A stretch of 64,000 nt of DNA from Polynucleobacter sp. AP-Elch-400A-B2 (GTDB lineage: Bacteria; Pseudomonadota; Gammaproteobacteria; Burkholderiales; Burkholderiaceae): NCBI RefSeq assembly GCF_018688355.1, contig NZ_CP061317.1, forward strand, positions 1,868,091 through 1,932,090, in the 5' to 3' direction. Position numbers and translations under genes: made by a program. Within the stretch, counting starts at the first letter, position 1. Each line of letters starts with the position of its first letter. The notes beneath the pieces were generated by a model. The model had not been told where the DNA came from. It saw only the letters and a program-made list of their open reading frames with translations, and did no database searches. Shown one piece after another: positions 60,603-64,000 of the stretch.

Positions 60603-62090
60603 ATGACCAAATTTTCATTAAAGCCCTCTTTTAGGGTCTTACTGCTTACTGCTGGATTGGGCTTTAGCCTCCTCTCTAGCAATAGCATCGCCAAATCCAG
60701 CAGCCTGGATAGCGGTCAAGCTGTATTTGAGGTTCTAGCCTCTGAAATCGCTCTTCAGCGCGGTGAAGCTGGCTTGGCATATACAACGTATTTGGAGCTC
60801 GCTCGCCAGCTAGATGATCCCCGTTTGGCACAAAGGGCGATGGAGATTGCAATAACAGCAGGCGCGCCTGATCTTGCACTACAAGCAGCACAAACTTGGG
60901 ATGGTTTGGCTGGGCCAAAACAAACTAAACCCAAAGAAGTGCTCGTCACTCTCTTAATTCTGAATCAACGCTGGTCAGATGCAGTCAAACCTGCCATCTC
61001 ACTCTTAAGTCAACAAACACCAGCGCAACGTGAAAATACTTTGCTACAGATTCAGGCGCTACTGGCTAAGGCAACCAATGAATCAGAAGCGCTAAGAGCT
61101 TTTTATGAAATTGTTTCAACATTAAAGCCGGAACCAAAAGATCCAAGTCTACTCTACACCTACGCAATGTCTGCTGAAAAATCAGGGCATCTCGATGTGA
61201 TGGAGAAAACGCTGCGCGAGATCTTGCGCAAAAATCCGAATGATGTAAACAGCCTAAATGCACTTGGTTACTCACTAGCTGATCGCAATCAGAAGCTGCC
61301 AGAAGCATTTAAGCTCATTAGCAAAGCACATCAACTCTCGCCTAAGGATGGTTTTATATTAGACAGTCTTGGTTGGGTGAACTTTCGTATGGGTAGAAAT
61401 GATCTCGCCTTAGAGCAACTGCAACAAGCCTTTAGTATGAAACCTGAAGCAGATATTGCCGCACATATTGGCGAAGTCCTCTGGGTAATGAATCGCCCAA
61501 CCGAGGCGGAAGATGTGTGGCGCAAAGGGCAGCAATTAGATGCCAACAACCCGACTCTTAAAGAAACTTTGAAGCGCTTGAAGCCTGATTGGTCGCTAGC
61601 AGATATCGCCCTCAAAGGCATATGGGATGGTCGTTTTGCGGTAAAGATTACCGGACTCACCGAAAGTAAAAATCAGGGTGGCTCAGGTGGATTTACATTA
61701 ACTCAAGATGCGTTGATCGACGTATTAGAAATTCGCAATCCAGTAGGTGGATCTATTGCAAAAATTACGATTAAACCTGGTGAGGCAATTCTAGAACGAG
61801 ATGGAGAACTCACTACAGCTATCGATGCTGACACTCTGATACAAAATACATTAGGACTTCCGCTACCTGCTCGTGGTTTATCAGACTGGTTGCGTGGGAA
61901 AACTCGTCCTGGTGGTAATGCCAGTGTTGAGCGCAATACAAAAGGGCAAGTGAGCAAAATCACGCAGGATGGTTGGACCTTAAATTACAACTGGAGCAAT
62001 ATGCAGCGCTTAGAAAAACTCATGATGACTCGCAGCTCTAATATTGGTTCGATAGACATCCGCTTGGTTTTTGATAATCCGAATGAGTGA
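60603..62090 (+). CDS. TPR protein fused to a LolB outer-membrane lipoprotein-insertion domain
   Basis: Secreted fusion of a tetratricopeptide repeat part and a LolB domain. Residues 1-31 form a Sec signal peptide ending near SNSIAKS; it has no lipobox cysteine. TPR-like helices run from about 50 to 325. Residues about 341-495 match LolB: GRFAVKI, NPVGGSIAKI, KPGEAILERDG, AIDADTLIQNTLGLPLP, LSDWLRG and ITQDGWTLNYNW. In relatives a TPR gene and a separate lipidated lolB occupy this place. LolB normally receives lipoproteins from LolA and inserts them into the outer membrane. I chose the ATG at 60603 over a GTG at 60597. ispE follows after 10 bases. Confidence 0.85.
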   Translation: MTKFSLKPSFRVLLLTAGLGFSLLSSNSIAKSSSLDSGQAVFEVLASEIALQRGEAGLAYTTYLELARQLDDPRLAQRAMEIAITAGAPDLALQAAQTWDGLAGPKQTKPKEVLVTLLILNQRWSDAVKPAISLLSQQTPAQRENTLLQIQALLAKATNESEALRAFYEIVSTLKPEPKDPSLLYTYAMSAEKSGHLDVMEKTLREILRKNPNDVNSLNALGYSLADRNQKLPEAFKLISKAHQLSPKDGFILDSLGWVNFRMGRNDLALEQLQQAFSMKPEADIAAHIGEVLWVMNRPTEAEDVWRKGQQLDANNPTLKETLKRLKPDWSLADIALKGIWDGRFAVKITGLTESKNQGGSGGFTLTQDALIDVLEIRNPVGGSIAKITIKPGEAILERDGELTTAIDADTLIQNTLGLPLPARGLSDWLRGKTRPGGNASVERNTKGQVSKITQDGWTLNYNWSNMQRLEKLMMTRSSNIGSIDIRLVFDNPNE

Positions 62091-62100
62091 AGTGTGATTG

Positions 62101-62973
62101 ATGAGTAAGACTTTAGAAATCCACTGTCCCGCAAAGCTCAATCTATTTCTACATATTATTGGACGCCGCGAAGATGGTTATCACCAACTCCAATCTGTTT
62201 TCCAGTTGATTGATTGGTACGACGTCCTTACCCTAAGGTCTATTTCTGAAAATGAGATTCGTCGTATTGACCCTATTCCAGGCGTTCCCCCAGAACAAGA
62301 TTTGGTGGTCCGCGCCGCCCAAGTCTTAAAAGATTTTTGCAAGACCAATCAGGGCGTTGAAATTAGCTTGAAAAAAATGATCCCCATGGGCGCCGGCCTA
62401 GGCGGCGGATCCTCTGATGCTGCGTCCACTCTCATCGGCCTTAATTCGCTTTGGGATCTCCATCTTGATATTGCAACGCTTTGTCAGCTCGGCCTAAAAC
62501 TGGGGGCAGATGTACCATTTTTCATCTTTGGCCAAAATGCATTTGTTGAAGGTATTGGAGAGAAACTACAGGCAATTTCCTTACAAACCCAAGACTTTGT
62601 GGTGATATTCCCCAACCAGGGGATTGCCACTGCTCAGATTTTTCAAGACCCTCAATTGACCCGCGATCATGCACCGATTACAATAGATGGCTTTCTTGCA
62701 TCGCCAAGCTCATATCATTCGAATGATTGCCAGGCAGTAGCGATGCAGAAATGTCCTGAAGTGAAGCAAGCATTAGATTGGATTTACAAGGCAGTGCCAA
62801 ACTCGGCACCTTGCATGTCCGGCTCTGGAAGTAGCGTTTTTGCCGCCTTAGACCCTAAGACGGACAACGCAAATCTGGAAAATCTTCTGCAAAATCTTCC
62901 AAAAGGATGGATAGGTCGAATTGTTCGGGGGCTAAATAAAAATCCCGCTTACAATTTGATTTCTTCAGATTGA
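62101..62973 (+). CDS. ispE: 4-diphosphocytidyl-2-C-methyl-D-erythritol kinase
   Basis: GHMP kinase of the MEP isoprenoid pathway. The N-terminal CPAKLNLFLHIIGRREDGYHQ motif (about residues 9-29) and the ATP-binding GAGLGGGSSDAAS loop are intact; a conserved GADVPFFIFG follows. Length 290 is normal. The start is the ATG at 62101; an in-frame TTG at 62098 is one codon earlier. It is 10 bases after the TPR-LolB gene and 5 bases before tRNA-Gln. Confidence 0.96.
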   Translation: MSKTLEIHCPAKLNLFLHIIGRREDGYHQLQSVFQLIDWYDVLTLRSISENEIRRIDPIPGVPPEQDLVVRAAQVLKDFCKTNQGVEISLKKMIPMGAGLGGGSSDAASTLIGLNSLWDLHLDIATLCQLGLKLGADVPFFIFGQNAFVEGIGEKLQAISLQTQDFVVIFPNQGIATAQIFQDPQLTRDHAPITIDGFLASPSSYHSNDCQAVAMQKCPEVKQALDWIYKAVPNSAPCMSGSGSSVFAALDPKTDNANLENLLQNLPKGWIGRIVRGLNKNPAYNLISSD

Positions 62974-62978
62974 CCTGT

Positions 62979-63055
62979 AGGGGAATCGCCAAGCTGGTTA
63001 AGGCACTGGATTTTGATTCCAGCATGCGAAGGTTCGAATCCTTCTTCCCCTGCCA
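62979..63055 (+). tRNA. glnQ-tRNA: tRNA-Gln (anticodon TTG)
   Basis: Folds into a complete cloverleaf: acceptor AGGGGAA pairs with TTCCCCT, the anticodon arm is CTGGA-TTTTGAT-TCCAG with anticodon TTG, and the T arm is GAAGG-TTCGAAT-CCTTC. The discriminator is G and CCA is encoded. It lies between ispE and prs, the usual position in Burkholderiales, and is probably processed from an ispE-containing transcript. Confidence 0.97.
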
Positions 63056-63116
63056 AACTCTGTAGATACGACCAAGAAACATCCATTCGACCTTCACCAA
63101 AACTCGAAAATCACCT

Positions 63117-64000
63117 ATGTCCGTCCCAATGAACGCTGATTTACTGACTCTTTTCACAGGCAATGCAAATCCGGTTTTGGCTCATGCGGTAGCCAAAGAG
63201 CTCAAACTCCCCATGGGAAAAGCATTTGTTGGTCGATTCTCTGATGGTGAAATTCAGGTAGAAATTCAAGAAAATGTCCGCGGTAAGAACGTGGTCGTTA
63301 TCCAATCGACTTGCGCTCCAACGAACGATAGTTTGATGGAACTTATGATCATGATTGATGCTCTTAAACGTGCATCAGCAAGCCGCATAACCGCAGTGAT
63401 TCCTTACTTCGGTTACGCTAGACAAGATCGTCGTCCACGCTCTGCACGGGTTGCCATCTCCGCCAGAATCGTAGCAAACATGCTTCAATCTGTTGCTGGT
63501 ATTGAGCGGGTTTTGACTATGGATCTTCATGCCGACCAAATTCAGGGCTTCTTTGATATCCCGGTAGATAACATTTATGCCTCCCCGGTTCTCTTGGCAG
63601 ATTTAGAGGGTCAGAAAACTAAAAAAGATCTCATCATTGTTTCGCCGGACATTGGCGGTGTTGTTCGCGCCCGAGCAATGGCCAAGCAATTAGGTACAGA
63701 TTTGGCGATTATTGATAAACGCCGCCCTAAGGCCAACGTATCAGAAGTAATGCACTTAATCGGTGAAGTAGAGGGTCGCCACTGCGTCATCATGGATGAC
63801 ATTATTGATACCGGCGGAACCCTCTGTAAGGCCGCTGAGGCACTGAAAGAGCGTGGCGCCAAGGGCGTTACTGCTTACTGTACTCATGCAGTACTCTCTG
63901 GTGGTGCCGTAGCCCGCATTGCTGCCTCCGAGTTAGACGAATTGGTTGTTACTGACACCATTCCATTGACTGCTGAAGCCTTGAAAGTGGCTAAAATCCG
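63117..64000 (+). CDS. prs: Ribose-phosphate pyrophosphokinase (3' end outside the window)
   Basis: Makes phosphoribosyl pyrophosphate for purine, pyrimidine, histidine and tryptophan synthesis. About 294 codons are present before the window ends; class I Prs is about 315 residues, so only the last 20 or so are missing. Visible motifs are LFTGNANPVLA near the start, the flexible catalytic loop YFGYARQDRR (about 99-108), and the PRPP-binding VIMDDIIDTGGT near 222. The ATG at 63117 is chosen; ATG 63129 is an alternative. tRNA-Gln precedes it by 61 bases. Confidence 0.96.
   Translation, partial: MSVPMNADLLTLFTGNANPVLAHAVAKELKLPMGKAFVGRFSDGEIQVEIQENVRGKNVVVIQSTCAPTNDSLMELMIMIDALKRASASRITAVIPYFGYARQDRRPRSARVAISARIVANMLQSVAGIERVLTMDLHADQIQGFFDIPVDNIYASPVLLADLEGQKTKKDLIIVSPDIGGVVRARAMAKQLGTDLAIIDKRRPKANVSEVMHLIGEVEGRHCVIMDDIIDTGGTLCKAAEALKERGAKGVTAYCTHAVLSGGAVARIAASELDELVVTDTIPLTAEALKVAKI

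Overview
The window looks like a continuous stretch of core chromosome from a free-living betaproteobacterium of the order Burkholderiales. Gene order matches that order throughout: rsmA-pdxA-surA-lptD; dusB-fis-purH-ruvC-ruvA-ruvB; ubiE-Tim44-ubiJ-ubiB-DUF502-aspS-nudB; ssb-MFS-uvrA; antiporter-kdsD-kdsC-lptCAB-hpf-ptsN-hprK-rapZ; mutY-mutM-TPR-lolB-ispE-tRNA-Gln-prs. Base composition is mid-40s GC by eye, spacing is tight and many genes overlap by a few bases. Low GC plus compactness in this order suggests Polynucleobacter; that genus call is inference. No insertion sequence, phage, CRISPR array, toxin-antitoxin pair or other accessory island was seen.

Layout: 0-4.4 kb glycyl-tRNA synthetase and lipid/LPS precursor genes; 4.4-10.2 kb a reverse-strand envelope block (LptD, SurA, PdxA, RsmA); 10.2-22.9 kb cell-wall recycling (AmgK, MurU, later AnmK), a ubiquinone-type hydroxylase, DusB-Fis, PurH, RuvCAB and TyrS; 22.9-26.5 kb ErpA, ArgC, ribosomal proteins S9/L13, a 418-bp intergenic region with a candidate small RNA, an OsmC-family protein and RNase P RNA; 26.5-38.2 kb a long reverse-strand run (PyrC, glycerate kinase, ABC exporter, NudB, AspS, ubiquinone genes); 38.2-47 kb a giant FAD/Fe-S oxidoreductase, IlvA, a 5'-nucleotidase, QueF, Ssb and an MFS carrier; 47-64 kb UvrA, a K+/H+ antiporter, the Kdo/LPS transport operon, the nitrogen-PTS/HprK/RapZ cluster, base-excision repair, a TPR-LolB fusion, IspE, tRNA-Gln and the start of Prs.

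Outer-membrane construction is the dominant theme: GmhB, KdsD and KdsC make LPS core precursors, LptB/LptC/LptA/LptD move LPS, SurA chaperones outer-membrane proteins and a LolB domain inserts lipoproteins. AmgK, MurU and AnmK fit the anhydro-MurNAc recycling route that by-passes de novo UDP-MurNAc synthesis.

No clearly new multi-gene system was found. The points most worth a second look are: (1) a structured small-RNA candidate at about 25505-25606 on the reverse strand, with promoter, 12-bp 5' hairpin, anti-Shine-Dalgarno loop and strong terminator; (2) a TPR protein fused to a LolB domain with no lipobox; (3) no rpoN between lptB and hpf although ptsN, hprK and rapZ remain; (4) a MutY with a 4-residue insertion in its iron-sulfur cysteine spacing; (5) a terminator ending 6 bases before the ubiJ start codon.
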